A DNA stretch of 64,000 bases, taken from Chryseobacterium indologenes (lineage in GTDB: Bacteria > Bacteroidota > Bacteroidia > Flavobacteriales > Weeksellaceae). Position 1 is the stretch's first letter. Each line of letters starts with the position of its first letter. The translations under genes were made by a program, and so were the position numbers. The notes under the pieces are model-generated. The model was not told where the DNA came from. It searched no databases and saw only the letters and a program-made list of their open reading frames with translations. Below are positions 24,060 through 33,643 of the stretch, piece after piece. The stretch spans positions 162,867-226,866 of the forward strand of contig DJTE01000002.1 in NCBI GenBank assembly GCA_002439165.1, written 5' to 3'.

Positions 24060-24194
24060 TCACGAGAGACCTACGTATATAAGCACCTTTTTATCCACAA
24101 ATCCACAATCAAGAATATTCGCATACCACAGCTCCATCGGCTCCTGTCCGTGTAATTTTGAAAACTGACTTTGTATGTTATGTAATTGTAGCAT
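24060..24194 (-). CDS. Small ORF (44 residues) before the tRNA array
   Basis: It starts MLQLHNIQSQFSKLHGQE. The longer frame to 24302 crosses the promoter-like TTTACTTTGCA near 24258, so ATG 24194 is preferred. It resembles the 42-residue ORF at 24577-24705 in length, LQ start and a central L-x-Y/W-x-(N/M)IL stretch. Each has its own promoter-like box and terminator. Function unknown; a leader peptide or small toxin/regulator are options. Confidence 0.4.
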   Translation of the reverse strand: MLQLHNIQSQFSKLHGQEPMELWYANILDCGFVDKKVLIYVGLS

Positions 24195-24522
24195 TGTACT
24201 GTTTGTTTTTAAATTATTAGATGAATCCTGAAAACCTGTTGCTTTCAATTTTCGGTTGCAAAGTAAATATGAAATTTTGAAACCTGCAAATTTATTTTTC
24301 AATTAACTATTTGAAAATCAGCTAATTATATTAAAAATTTAGAATAGAAAATTCCTGTCCGCAGTAGCCTGCAGATTTCTTAAATACCTAAATGACTGTC
24401 TCTCACCGGGTTACTTATCACGCTTTATTTTCTTATTAATTGTTCATTGTTGATTAAAAAATTTTCGCTTTTATGGTTATTTTTTTTCGTTCTAAATAAT
24501 TTTTGCCTTGAAAACACAAAAA

Positions 24523-24551
24523 ACGCCCCGGCAACCGAGGCGTTTTTGCTT
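24523..24551. terminator. Strong bidirectional hairpin terminator
   Basis: AAAAAACGCCccGGcaaCCGAGGCGTTTTT. It follows the 42-residue ORF on the minus strand. Confidence 0.75.
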
Positions 24552-24576
24552 ATATTTTGATAAAATTTTTACGGGT

Positions 24577-24705
24577 TTACTGTAAATAATTTCCAAAGAA
24601 TGCACATTTCGCCTCATGTAATATCATCCAATCATACACGAATAATCCCTTTATTGAAGGGCTTCCGCATAGTTCTGCATTGATATGTGTTCTTTGTAGT
24701 TTCAT
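24577..24705 (-). CDS. Small ORF (42 residues) upstream of the tRNA array
   Basis: It reads MKLQRTHINAELCGSPSIKG, then LFVYDWMILHEAKCAFFGN. A good promoter box (TATCTTTG near 24717-24724) is about 12 bases before the ATG, and a terminator follows the stop. Possible paralogue of the ORF at 24060-24194. No known family. Confidence 0.45.
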   Translation of the reverse strand: MKLQRTHINAELCGSPSIKGLFVYDWMILHEAKCAFFGNYLQ

Positions 24706-24714
24706 ATTTTTCTG

Positions 24715-24750
24715 GTGCAAAGATAAATAAATTATTGCTTAAAATATTCA
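24715..24750 (-). promoter_or_regulatory. Promoter facing the tRNA array
   Basis: On the minus strand TTGAATATTTT ... TATCTTTGCACCAGAAA. The TATCTTTG -7 box and the GCACCAGAAA initial region resemble the TROVE promoter, but no TTGCGCA repeats are visible here. Confidence 0.5.
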
Positions 24751-25898
24751 ATTCCGTTTTCTCCGATATAATCTTTTCCTGTTTTGCAGATGGAAAACTG
24801 CCACGATCCGGACACCGGAATGCTCTTATATTTTTTCACAGCCTGTGTGTATTTTGCTTCGATAGGTTTATATACTGTGTTCAGAATATAAAGTCCGTAT
24901 TTACCGTCTTTTTTCAGAACAGCTCCATCATCATTCTTAATGATTTCATCATACTGTACCGGCAGTATGATTTTCCCGTCCAGGTTTAAAAGTCCGTATT
25001 TTCTGTTTTTCAGAGCGGAAAATAAAATGGTATTGTGATCCGCTCCCATTACATTGAATTTTTCGTACTGAAGCGGAAACAGTTCTTTATCCAGATAAAA
25101 ATCATAAAAAGTATACAGACCGTCTTTTCCCACTTCAACATATCTTTTCATGAAAGAATATTCCGCTGTTGTTTTATACAGGCTTCCCACTTTTCTCTTT
25201 TTTGTCTGCAGATCCGGAATTTCTTTTTCGAAAGGAAACTGATAATTATCGTTATATCGCGAAATATAGTTTTCTTTTTGGGGTATTTCCACCGGAACAT
25301 CGTAAAAATGTTTAAGACTTTCGCCATATGATCCTCTTGCCAGCCATTCTATTTTCCCTTTTTCATAGTCCCCATAAGAGAGATAAGCATAATTTCCGAT
25401 AGGTACAACCGGAATTCCGGCACTGTTGAATATTCCTTTTTTATCTTCTTTTATAACCTTGAAGGATGTATTTTTTTCGGGTTCTATTTTATCATATACA
25501 GGTGCTATGATTTCCTTATTTTTAAAGAAGACTCCGGTTTTACCCTGTGAATATACATAGGCGATCCGGCAGTCATCTTTATCGATAGTGATGGAATCAT
25601 ATTTATTGTTCTGTGGAATTACGGGCTGATTTCTATGGTCTATTAAAAAATATTTACCTGTTTTCTTTACTACAAACCGGGCTTCAGATAATGTCTTGGC
25701 TTTTTTATCGAAATAGTATCCGAAAGTTTTGATATCACTGAATTCCGGCTTCACTATTACTTTTCCCAAAGTATCGGACAGGCCATAAACATTGCCTGCC
25801 CTGTAAGGAATAAGTGCTGCGTTTCTGTTTTGTGAAAGAACAGTTCCTGAAAAAAGAATTCCTGTTCCTATAAGTATAATCTGTAATTTTTTAAGCAT
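24732..25898 (-). CDS. WG repeat-containing secreted protein
   Basis: 388 residues. Signal peptide MLKKLQIILIGTGILFSGTVLSQ. Multiple WG-type repeats follow: GLSDTLGKVIVKPEFSDI, GVFFKNKEIIAPVYDKI, GLLNLDGKIILPVQYDEI and GLYILNTVYKPIEAKY. The repeat folds as beta units and usually mediates binding. It stands between the MoxR operon and the small ORFs; no direct link to RNA functions is seen. Confidence 0.85.
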   Translation of the reverse strand: MLKKLQIILIGTGILFSGTVLSQNRNAALIPYRAGNVYGLSDTLGKVIVKPEFSDIKTFGYYFDKKAKTLSEARFVVKKTGKYFLIDHRNQPVIPQNNKYDSITIDKDDCRIAYVYSQGKTGVFFKNKEIIAPVYDKIEPEKNTSFKVIKEDKKGIFNSAGIPVVPIGNYAYLSYGDYEKGKIEWLARGSYGESLKHFYDVPVEIPQKENYISRYNDNYQFPFEKEIPDLQTKKRKVGSLYKTTAEYSFMKRYVEVGKDGLYTFYDFYLDKELFPLQYEKFNVMGADHNTILFSALKNRKYGLLNLDGKIILPVQYDEIIKNDDGAVLKKDGKYGLYILNTVYKPIEAKYTQAVKKYKSIPVSGSWQFSICKTGKDYIGENGIEYFKQ

Positions 25899-26104
25899 TT
25901 AATTTTGATTATCTTCTGTCCGTTTTATTATTTTTCATCAATAATTCTCTGAAGCTTCCCCCTTTGAAATATCTGATTTTTCCAGGTCTTTAGGTAAGCT
26001 TCCCTGGTAATCATGTAAGCTTTTGTACCCGGAAGTAGCAATAACAAACACTTCTTTGGCTTCGGCTAAAGAAAGAAACGTAAATATAAAGTTTTTAAGA
26101 TCAA

Positions 26105-27121
26105 TTAATTCCTGAACATCTTATTCCGGCCTGTTTTATATCTGGAAATATCTTTCAGGATCACCTCATCATCCGGATTAAAATGTTTCAGTTCGTTGAC
26201 AATTTCAGAATGTTCTGAAATTTTTTCAGTGATGATCTCGTAAGCGATGTTCCGGGTTACTTCCTGAAGTTGAGGATCTTTTTTAAATTCGTACTTCATG
26301 GCATCAAGGTAGGTGATCTTTTTATCCTCCGGCGTTTCCTTATACAGTTCCTGAATGGAATTTCCAAGTTGCTTCACATCATAAATATTGGCGAAATAAT
26401 TATTTAAGCAGTTGAAAGCGTCTTTATTTTCTTTCCATCCTTTCAGAAGGATTTTCTGAGCTTCTTCCGGCATCTCCATTTTTTTGCGGTAGATGAGGGA
26501 ACCTTTTATCATCTGGCTGTTGCTTACATAATCATCCACTACCATCTGATAATAGGTATTGGAGTTTTTAATATCATTGATGGTTCTGTACAGATCCCCT
26601 ACTTTTTCTTTATGTCCCAGCTCCTTATACAGGTCAATCGCTTTTTTGTACTGTTTTGCTTTTTCATAGCAGACGGCCGCATCTGATTTGTTCTTCAGTT
26701 TTTTAAGATAAATGACCGCCGCTTCGGTATAAAAGCCTCCGTCTTCCAGTGTCTTTGCTCCCCTGTAATGATCCTGAAGGAGGTTCATATAAACTTTTGC
26801 CGCCTTTTTGTAATCCTTTTCTGCAATATACTTTTCCGCGAGTTCTTCGTATTTGTTCCTGATTTTATCGAAAAGAGAGGTTTCCACATATAAGCTTCCT
26901 CCCCTGCTTTTTCCTCCTGATAAGTTCTGCCCTTTTTCTTTTTTTTGCAGACGAAGCAGAACGGCAAAAATCATAATGGCCACAAAAGTGAAAACAACCA
27001 GGGTCCATATTACCTCCCAAAAACTCTGATGAAAAAGCTGCGCCAGAATTCCGATGATCTTAAGGATCGCCAGAATGAAAAATGCCGCCATGAATTTTTC
27101 TGTAAACTTCTGCCTATTCAT
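26105..27121 (-). CDS. Membrane-anchored TPR-like protein of the MoxR-vWA operon
   Basis: 338 residues. Two hydrophobic segments at about 10-30 and 35-56 are followed by a basic stretch and TPR-like helical pairs (YEELAEKYIAEKDYKKAAKVYMNLL, AAVCYEKAKQYKKAIDLYKELGHKEKVGDLY). Last gene of the operon, overlapping the 575-residue gene by eight bases. It likely anchors the system to the inner membrane. Confidence 0.75.
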   Translation of the reverse strand: MNRQKFTEKFMAAFFILAILKIIGILAQLFHQSFWEVIWTLVVFTFVAIMIFAVLLRLQKKEKGQNLSGGKSRGGSLYVETSLFDKIRNKYEELAEKYIAEKDYKKAAKVYMNLLQDHYRGAKTLEDGGFYTEAAVIYLKKLKNKSDAAVCYEKAKQYKKAIDLYKELGHKEKVGDLYRTINDIKNSNTYYQMVVDDYVSNSQMIKGSLIYRKKMEMPEEAQKILLKGWKENKDAFNCLNNYFANIYDVKQLGNSIQELYKETPEDKKITYLDAMKYEFKKDPQLQEVTRNIAYEIITEKISEHSEIVNELKHFNPDDEVILKDISRYKTGRNKMFRN

Positions 27122-28841
27122 CTTTATCTGATTTTAAAATGGTTTTATCTTCACTGAACAAACGGTAAAGAAGGAGTATAACGCAAATGATAAGAATCCA
27201 TACGAACCAGTTGTAGCCGTACATTTCGATCAAAGGATAAAAGATATAAGCCAGCATGACTACCAGAACGATCATCAGAAAAATCTTGACTCCTGCCGGA
27301 ACATGATCTCCACCTACGCTCAGTGATCTTTTCTTGATAATAAAGGAATAGAGGCCAACGGCACCTGCCATCGCCACAATCAGCCAGAAAATATCCGAAA
27401 GGGAAATATCCTGTTTCTGACGGGGCTTTTTGATTTCTATTTCGCCAATATCCGAATTTTCATTCTTATAAACCGGTGTATCAGCATATTCTTTTGTTCC
27501 GTAAAGACGGCCCAGTGAATCTTCCACCAAAACCTGCTTTTTCTTCCATATTTTTTTTACGGTACCGTTATCCACCGCTTTTCCGGGATTCGATTTTTTG
27601 ATGGAGTCTTTGATTTTCTGCCGGTAGCCCGCTTCATTCTGTCCGATATATTCTGTAATCCTCTTGCGGTATACTTTTTTAAGGGAATCTTCTGATGTCT
27701 TTACTTTAGCTTTTATGCCGTCAATATCTTTATAAATGTTTTCAATAGGTCTTCCTCCTTTATCCAGATACTCCTTGTAGGTGGTTTCTTTTTTCGGATT
27801 ATGGTACATCATGTTGGCCAGAACACTTTCCTCCATCAGCTCACGTCTTTTCCGGCCGTACATGGAATCTATTTTCATGTCAATATCAGTAACCCCCGAC
27901 TGATAGGCTACCATAGGTTTCATCAGATTCGGATCCTCCTCTTTGCCCGGCCCTGTATAAATTTCACCTGAAGTGGCTGTTGAGGTTTTTGCAGACTTAT
28001 CTTCACTCCAATGCCTAAATATGCTTACCAAGCCAAGTGTCAGTAAAATTACCCAGAAAACCCAGCGGTAATCCCGCCCGGAACCGCCTGCATTTTTTTT
28101 TCCTCCAAACAGCCTATCCAGCCAGGGTGTCCCGAATTGAAAATTCGCGAAACCATCTCCTCTTGAGGTTCCCATCACATCGAGCGGAACTCCGAGATCT
28201 ACGGCCCTGTCAGGATATTTTTCTATATAGCTCAGGTATTTTTCGATTTCTTTTTTGTTACCGGCCATTACTTTTTTAAGGTCGAAAGGCAGGTCTTTCA
28301 TCCATTCTTCTTCGGTTTTCGGTTTCTCAAGATCTTCCAGAACTTTGTCATCATCCATTTCTACGGTATAACTCTCAATGTTCTGAGGAATCTTCACGCC
28401 GTTGGATGGTTTTCGGACTGTATCTTTTGTCTGTTCCGGATGCCGGATTAATGAGAACCAGTCGATTTCTTCATTCAATTTCACCAACCCGAATTCAGGG
28501 TGCATGATCAGGAATTCCGCATCTGTATTCAGCCAGTCTTCAGGATTTACTTTGGGATAGAAAACTGTATTTTCGGGGATAAACAGCTTGTTATCCACAC
28601 ACTGGAAATAGGCATTTCTTCCGATTTCATCAGGAGCAGAACCGTTAAATACAAGAAAGCATCCATATATTCCGTTCGGTTCATTGGAAGGAATTGCAAA
28701 AGAACGGACCTCATCAAGATCTGTTCCTAATATTTCCATTTCATGAAGCCAGATAAAGGGTGAGGAACCTTTTATTAAAAGTCCTTTTTTAGGATAGCTA
28801 TTTTTCGGAAAAGGTTTTATTCTAAGCTCCATATTCCACAA
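27114..28841 (-). CDS. MoxR-vWA-beta-propeller system membrane component (bpX6-like)
   Basis: 575 residues; ATG 28832 is an equally good start. The N-terminal 170 residues are beta-rich and soluble (LLIKGSSPFIWLHEMEILG). One membrane segment is near 265 and three more lie between 485 and 565. A charged coiled region (about 330-450) lies between. I recall bpX families as partners of MoxR and vWA proteins in conflict systems; assignment to bpX6 is from memory of the N-terminal pattern. It overlaps both neighbours. Confidence 0.6.
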   Translation of the reverse strand: MWNMELRIKPFPKNSYPKKGLLIKGSSPFIWLHEMEILGTDLDEVRSFAIPSNEPNGIYGCFLVFNGSAPDEIGRNAYFQCVDNKLFIPENTVFYPKVNPEDWLNTDAEFLIMHPEFGLVKLNEEIDWFSLIRHPEQTKDTVRKPSNGVKIPQNIESYTVEMDDDKVLEDLEKPKTEEEWMKDLPFDLKKVMAGNKKEIEKYLSYIEKYPDRAVDLGVPLDVMGTSRGDGFANFQFGTPWLDRLFGGKKNAGGSGRDYRWVFWVILLTLGLVSIFRHWSEDKSAKTSTATSGEIYTGPGKEEDPNLMKPMVAYQSGVTDIDMKIDSMYGRKRRELMEESVLANMMYHNPKKETTYKEYLDKGGRPIENIYKDIDGIKAKVKTSEDSLKKVYRKRITEYIGQNEAGYRQKIKDSIKKSNPGKAVDNGTVKKIWKKKQVLVEDSLGRLYGTKEYADTPVYKNENSDIGEIEIKKPRQKQDISLSDIFWLIVAMAGAVGLYSFIIKKRSLSVGGDHVPAGVKIFLMIVLVVMLAYIFYPLIEMYGYNWFVWILIICVILLLYRLFSEDKTILKSDKDE

Positions 28842-31212
28842 TCTGATCTATAAATCTCATTAAATACTCTTCATACATATCGTCCATTTTTCTCACCTTC
28901 AGCAGGGTATGATCCGGCAGATAATATTCTGAACCTCCAAACTCTGTATCCGTAGCCAGTGCCAGGAAACCGTTTTCCGTAGAGGGGATATAAAACTCCG
29001 GAATATTTTTGTTACTGCTTTTGAATGTAAGCATTCCCCTGGCATCTGTGATAATATCGCTTCCGTCAGAAAAACTGAATTTGTTTTTATTTTTAGCTGC
29101 GAAAATTTTTATCTGATTTTTATTTTTACGCAAGGTGAGTGTATTGACATAATTTTTATGTAATTCACTCTGTGAAATCACCAGCTTCCCCTCTGTATTG
29201 ATGCCAATTCTCGTAAAATTGCTTACCACTCTTATTCCATATGACAGTTTATTGAGTTCTAACTGGATCTTGGCATCGCTTTTCGCAATATCTTCATCAT
29301 TTTTCACCTGTTCAATAGAGATATTTCCTTCGAGGTTAATTTCCGAAATCCAGGGTGCTTTCGGGAAAAACAGATAAAAATTTCTGTTAAAATAAACCAG
29401 TTTAAATTCCTGTGGAATAATTTTTTCCGAAATATTCAGCTCTGAGTATTCTCTGGTATTCAGGTTAAGCTTTGAAATCAGTTTTTTATCCGGCTGATAC
29501 TGGCACAGGATGAACTGCTGCTGTTTATTTTTTGCCAGGCTAAACTGTCCTTTGGGCTTTACAGAGATATTTTCAAACAGCACTTCGCATCCGTGATGGG
29601 TCTTATGGCGGTCATAATATTCTCTGTCATAATAATTATCAGAAAGATAGGTTCTCAGCAGCTGTTTTTTGCTGCTTAAAATAAAGAATTCCCCTTCGTA
29701 CATAAACTGTGCGATCTGGTTGGCCGGAGCCGGAAACAGGATGGGATAATTCAGTGGAAGATCTGTTTTTTTTCCGTTCCGGGAATCCTGAGGAGTTTTT
29801 GATTTTCTCTGCGGAGGATTGGCCCACAGCTCTTTCAGCGGAAGCAGGATCTTCTGGATATGCTTTCTGGTTCCTTTATGATGTTTATAAAAATTCAGTT
29901 CTCCGTCTGCCGATGTCGTTACAAGAAACTTGAGACGGTCTCTGTTTTCGTTAATTACTTTCTGCAGTTTCTGATTAGCCAGATTTTCCTGATGGGTAAT
30001 GAAAAACACTTCAAGATCTTTCTCTTTGTGGTCTTCTTCAAAAAACTTTTCCAGAGCCTGGGAAGATTCCAGCACGGGGCTTACATGGTTCAGGTTTTCC
30101 ACCACTTCTTCCACCCTGTCCAGGGAAACGGGCACAATGGTCTGTCCCAGTGCAAAAACTTTACATTCGGAATGGGCTTTGGGATGTTTGATCACCGCAA
30201 TAGCTGAAGCAAATGCCAGTACTTTTGGGGTACCCCAGTTTTTTATAGAAGTATCAATTAAGATAATTCTCTCAAAGATATTTTCTTCAGGCGGGATTTC
30301 ACGCTGGATATACAGGGCTTCATTATTGGCCACACGGTTCATAAAAACATCATCCTCATTGGCAAATTCTGATAAAAGCATCCGGTGAAGTTCTCCTTTA
30401 TTCGTCATGTCGGAAATTCCTCCGATCGGCTGTTCTCCGGGAGAAAGATGACGCATAGGAATTTTCAGGCCGCTCCATATTCTTTTGATCAGGCTTCCTA
30501 CCTGAAAGGTTTTCGGTTCTTCAATCAGTTCCCGGATGAAGTCGTCACCGGTTTCAACGGTGGTTTCTTCTTCGGCCACTTCATCTTCCAGTTCAGGAAT
30601 ATCAACGGTGTCTTTCATCATATTGACGATGGATTCTACCGACGGAAATTTCTCATTTAATATCGCTAACGTCCGGATGTCTTTTATTTTAACGGCATCC
30701 GTCAGTTCTTTTTTCTCTGCTGATCCGGCAAGGCTGTGAGGTCTTCTGGCAAACCCTTTTAAGATCATTTCTGCACTTACGGAGGATCTAACCAGACGTG
30801 GAACATGTCTGAACAGGGTCTGTAAAAGAATAATCCGGTTTTGTCCGGTTTTATAGCGCGTGCCCAAACTTTTAAGGTTTTGAAGGAACTTAAATCCTGA
30901 CTCTATATCCAAACGGACTTCCTCTTTACTTTCGGTCTGGATTTTATTCAGGTAATAATAGACCCCGTCTAAATTGAGGTATCCATCCTGAGAGGCATAC
31001 AACACCAGCAATAATGCTCCGAAAGGCGGAAAACCCTGCAGCTGAAGTTCCTTCAGAATCTCCATTACATAAGGTCTGTATGCTACCGCCCCTACATTCG
31101 GAATTGAAATAAGGTTGTTTTCCTGATAGCCTGTGGGATCGGGAATATCTTTATCGGTACTCCATTCCCAGAAATAGTTTTCGTATGACTGGAAATATTC
31201 GTTTATATCCAT
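28822..31212 (-). CDS. vWA plus beta-propeller protein of the MoxR ternary system
   Basis: 796 residues. A helical N-terminus (1-230) precedes a vWA-like domain with RIILIDTSIKNWG (about 320), where the usual DxSxS is degraded to DTSIKN. From about 490 the chain is repeated beta blades (FILSSKKQLL, FILCQYQPDKKLISKLNLNTREYSEL, FYLFFPKAPWISEINLEG), a beta-propeller. This is the centre of MoxR/vWA/propeller systems proposed to act in biological conflict. It overlaps the genes on each side by 10-20 bases. Confidence 0.7.
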   Translation of the reverse strand: MDINEYFQSYENYFWEWSTDKDIPDPTGYQENNLISIPNVGAVAYRPYVMEILKELQLQGFPPFGALLLVLYASQDGYLNLDGVYYYLNKIQTESKEEVRLDIESGFKFLQNLKSLGTRYKTGQNRIILLQTLFRHVPRLVRSSVSAEMILKGFARRPHSLAGSAEKKELTDAVKIKDIRTLAILNEKFPSVESIVNMMKDTVDIPELEDEVAEEETTVETGDDFIRELIEEPKTFQVGSLIKRIWSGLKIPMRHLSPGEQPIGGISDMTNKGELHRMLLSEFANEDDVFMNRVANNEALYIQREIPPEENIFERIILIDTSIKNWGTPKVLAFASAIAVIKHPKAHSECKVFALGQTIVPVSLDRVEEVVENLNHVSPVLESSQALEKFFEEDHKEKDLEVFFITHQENLANQKLQKVINENRDRLKFLVTTSADGELNFYKHHKGTRKHIQKILLPLKELWANPPQRKSKTPQDSRNGKKTDLPLNYPILFPAPANQIAQFMYEGEFFILSSKKQLLRTYLSDNYYDREYYDRHKTHHGCEVLFENISVKPKGQFSLAKNKQQQFILCQYQPDKKLISKLNLNTREYSELNISEKIIPQEFKLVYFNRNFYLFFPKAPWISEINLEGNISIEQVKNDEDIAKSDAKIQLELNKLSYGIRVVSNFTRIGINTEGKLVISQSELHKNYVNTLTLRKNKNQIKIFAAKNKNKFSFSDGSDIITDARGMLTFKSSNKNIPEFYIPSTENGFLALATDTEFGGSEYYLPDHTLLKVRKMDDMYEEYLMRFIDQIVEYGA

Positions 31213-31946
31213 TCCTTAGATTTTTCGGTCAGGCGAAATGAGCTTACGGAAAGTTTCCGGAAACCGGTTTTATCAAGAGGTAAAACGCTTCCGTCTTCGT
31301 TCCATAACAGCCACTGGTCCTGAGCTGCATTATATTTTCTCTGTAACAGAGCACTTAAGTTTTTAAATTCAAAATCAAAACCTGCCGGAAGAAGATGGTG
31401 GTCTTTCATCCAAAAGGTTTTCCCCGGAAGGCTTAATAATGGGGTTCCCAAAAACAGGGCTTTATCATTAATAACCGTCCAGTCTGTTTTTTCCAGCCTG
31501 AATTTTGGAAAGGTTACTATTTTTTCTTTAATCTCATCAATAAGGCTTAACAGAGCAACAGCAGGCTGCTCCTCTCCACCGGGCACCAATCTGACCTCTA
31601 CTTTTTCATCAATTCTGAAAAAATTCTGATTGGAAGAGGGAAAAGTAAGCCGCAGCGCTTTATCAATCGGTGTCCATAGTAACGCGGTTCTCACTTTTTT
31701 ACTGGGAACCAGGGCATCTTTCCGGAATAAAAGGCCTTCTCTCAATTCGTACAGTAAAAAATCCGGCAGCTGCTGGATTTCCGGTGAAACAGCCTGCTCT
31801 CCGGTAAAGCCTTTCAGCCAGATCACGTCTTCTTCCAATGCGATCTGCACGTTTTTCCAGTCCCGGATCGAGCCTAAAAAATCTTCATCTGCACGGGGAA
31901 GTTCTGCCCAGAATTCTTTTACACGCTTTGAAGAATCTTCTGCCAT
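31203..31946 (-). CDS. MoxR-vWA-beta-propeller system component (bpX5-like)
   Basis: 247 residues, beta-rich and soluble, with paired strands such as DVIWLKGFTGEQ, DFLLYELREGLLFRKDALVPSK and FDFEFKNLSALLQRKYNA. No catalytic motif. It overlaps the MoxR gene by 28 bases and the vWA gene by 10, so it is translationally coupled. The family name is a recollection, not a search result. Confidence 0.6.
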   Translation of the reverse strand: MAEDSSKRVKEFWAELPRADEDFLGSIRDWKNVQIALEEDVIWLKGFTGEQAVSPEIQQLPDFLLYELREGLLFRKDALVPSKKVRTALLWTPIDKALRLTFPSSNQNFFRIDEKVEVRLVPGGEEQPAVALLSLIDEIKEKIVTFPKFRLEKTDWTVINDKALFLGTPLLSLPGKTFWMKDHHLLPAGFDFEFKNLSALLQRKYNAAQDQWLLWNEDGSVLPLDKTGFRKLSVSSFRLTEKSKEWI

Positions 31947-33052
31947 AAGCTTTCTATTTCCTGTTGAATATATTGTTTCTGTTCCGGATTTCTGATCCAG
32001 TCACAGCGGGTCTGGAGGTATCTCAGCTTATCTTTGATCACGTTCTGCTCTTCAAAACTCAGCGTTCCTTCATTCCATTTTTCAACTAAGATTTTTACAT
32101 CTTTCATCACTTCTTCAGGATCCGGAGTTTTGTTCTGCATGGCCTGCGGATGGGATTTAGGATTTTCATCTTTTTCAATGGTCCTGTTGATAATCCCTTC
32201 CAGAATTTCAATCTGCTCTTCGGTATCCCAGATATGTTTGAGTACCCAGAGGTCTGAAAGAATGGCTTCGTTTCTTCCACAGATCAGGGCACTTGCGGCA
32301 ATCAGATTCTGTAATTTCACGGCACGACGGTCGGAAATGGCAATTCCTGTATTTCTGAGACTGATGATGGTATTTAAGTACACTTCATACACCGGTTTCA
32401 GATCAATGGTTCTGCATAATTCCTGCAGTTCCCTGATTTCACCGGAAAGGATTTCAGGAGTTTCCGTTTCCACCGGGTTTTCCAGTTTTCTTCCGGCTAA
32501 AAGTACCTGCTGAAGAAGGTCAGGATTTACATAATCCACATTGATCCTGATCAGAAAACGGTCGAATAATGCATTCAGCGCTTCATCTTCCGGAAGTACG
32601 TTACTCGCTCCAACGAACATCAGAGCCGGTAAATGCCTGGTTTCCTTTCCTCTTTTAAAGATTTTTTCGTTTAAAGCCATCAACAGGGAGTTCAGGATCG
32701 CTGAGTTGGCATTGAAGATCTCATCCAGGAACACCATGGAAGCTTCCGGCATCATTCCTTCTGTATTGGTAAGAAGTTCACCTTCTTTTAATTTTCTGAT
32801 ATCGAAAGGGCCGAAAATTTCGTTCGGCTCTGTGAACCGGGTTAAAAGGTATTCAAAATTTTTACCGTCTTTTACGGTTTTGGAAAGCGTTCTTACGATT
32901 GCCGATTTTGCGGTTCCCGGAGGTCCGTACAGAAAGGCATTTTCTCTGGCAAGAAGACAGATTCCCAGAAGATCTACCACGTCATTTTTTCCTACGAAGG
33001 TATCTTTTACGTAATTAAGAACGGTATTGAGTTTTGTAATATTATGATTCAT
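31919..33052 (-). CDS. MoxR family AAA+ ATPase
   Basis: 377 residues. Walker A is YGPPGTAKSAIV (about residues 40-50), Walker B is MVFLDEIFNANSAIL (about 106) and sensor 1 is FVGASNVLP (about 148). Arg-finger and lid regions follow (FDRFLIRINVDY). MoxR ATPases remodel vWA-containing partners. It is the energy source of the operon that includes the vWA/propeller gene downstream. Confidence 0.92.
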   Translation of the reverse strand: MNHNITKLNTVLNYVKDTFVGKNDVVDLLGICLLARENAFLYGPPGTAKSAIVRTLSKTVKDGKNFEYLLTRFTEPNEIFGPFDIRKLKEGELLTNTEGMMPEASMVFLDEIFNANSAILNSLLMALNEKIFKRGKETRHLPALMFVGASNVLPEDEALNALFDRFLIRINVDYVNPDLLQQVLLAGRKLENPVETETPEILSGEIRELQELCRTIDLKPVYEVYLNTIISLRNTGIAISDRRAVKLQNLIAASALICGRNEAILSDLWVLKHIWDTEEQIEILEGIINRTIEKDENPKSHPQAMQNKTPDPEEVMKDVKILVEKWNEGTLSFEEQNVIKDKLRYLQTRCDWIRNPEQKQYIQQEIESLWQKILQSV

Positions 33053-33064
33053 TGATTTAAAAAA

Positions 33065-33643
33065 TTAAAATTTCCACCATTTTTTCTTTTTGGGTTTTTC
33101 CTCTCCATTTTCTTCCTGCTCACTGTTTTTACTGAAGGAGAAAGAAATTCTCTGATAAATATCTTTTATATCAAAATACATTTCTGTTCCGTCATCAAGC
33201 GTGAGTACGTCCATGATCCTGTCTCCGTCGTTGAACAGTCTCTGCCCTGTATCCTGTTTATCAAAATGGTGCCTTACCAGATCTCTTTCATCAGAAATGC
33301 GGGTGACAATATAGGGTGAATATCTGGTTCCGTCGCCTGTTTTTTCAAGGCCTTCAAAAATGCCCTGTGCAATCATCATCTCCATTCTCATCCCTTTCTC
33401 ATCCCCTAATTCCTTATAGGCAAAATATTTATAGATATGAGCGCCGGGACTTAATAAGATGTTAACGTTCACATACCGGATGACTTCTTCAAACTTCCCT
33501 TCATTTAATAATTCCAGCAAATTTCCGGTATCATCCGAATACGGATTATATTCAGGATCATTAATTACGATCTCCCTGCTCTTCAGGAAACTTTCTTTCG
33601 TTGGGTCTTTTAAAAATTCAAATATTTCACTAGCTCTTCCCAT
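33065..33643 (-). CDS. Hypothetical protein upstream of MoxR
   Basis: 192 residues with a tetratricopeptide-like helix pair (LLELLNEGKFEEVIRYVNVNILLSPGAHIYKYFAYKELGDEKGMRMEMMIAQGIFEGLEKTG) and the phrase GTRYSPYIVTRISDERDLV. The FDLDK-like end TLDDGTEMYFDIKDIYQRI is similar to DUF4919-type proteins. C-terminal Lys-rich tail. It overlaps the next upstream gene by 14 bases. Role in the system unknown. Confidence 0.6.
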   Translation of the reverse strand: MGRASEIFEFLKDPTKESFLKSREIVINDPEYNPYSDDTGNLLELLNEGKFEEVIRYVNVNILLSPGAHIYKYFAYKELGDEKGMRMEMMIAQGIFEGLEKTGDGTRYSPYIVTRISDERDLVRHHFDKQDTGQRLFNDGDRIMDVLTLDDGTEMYFDIKDIYQRISFSFSKNSEQEENGEEKPKKKKWWKF

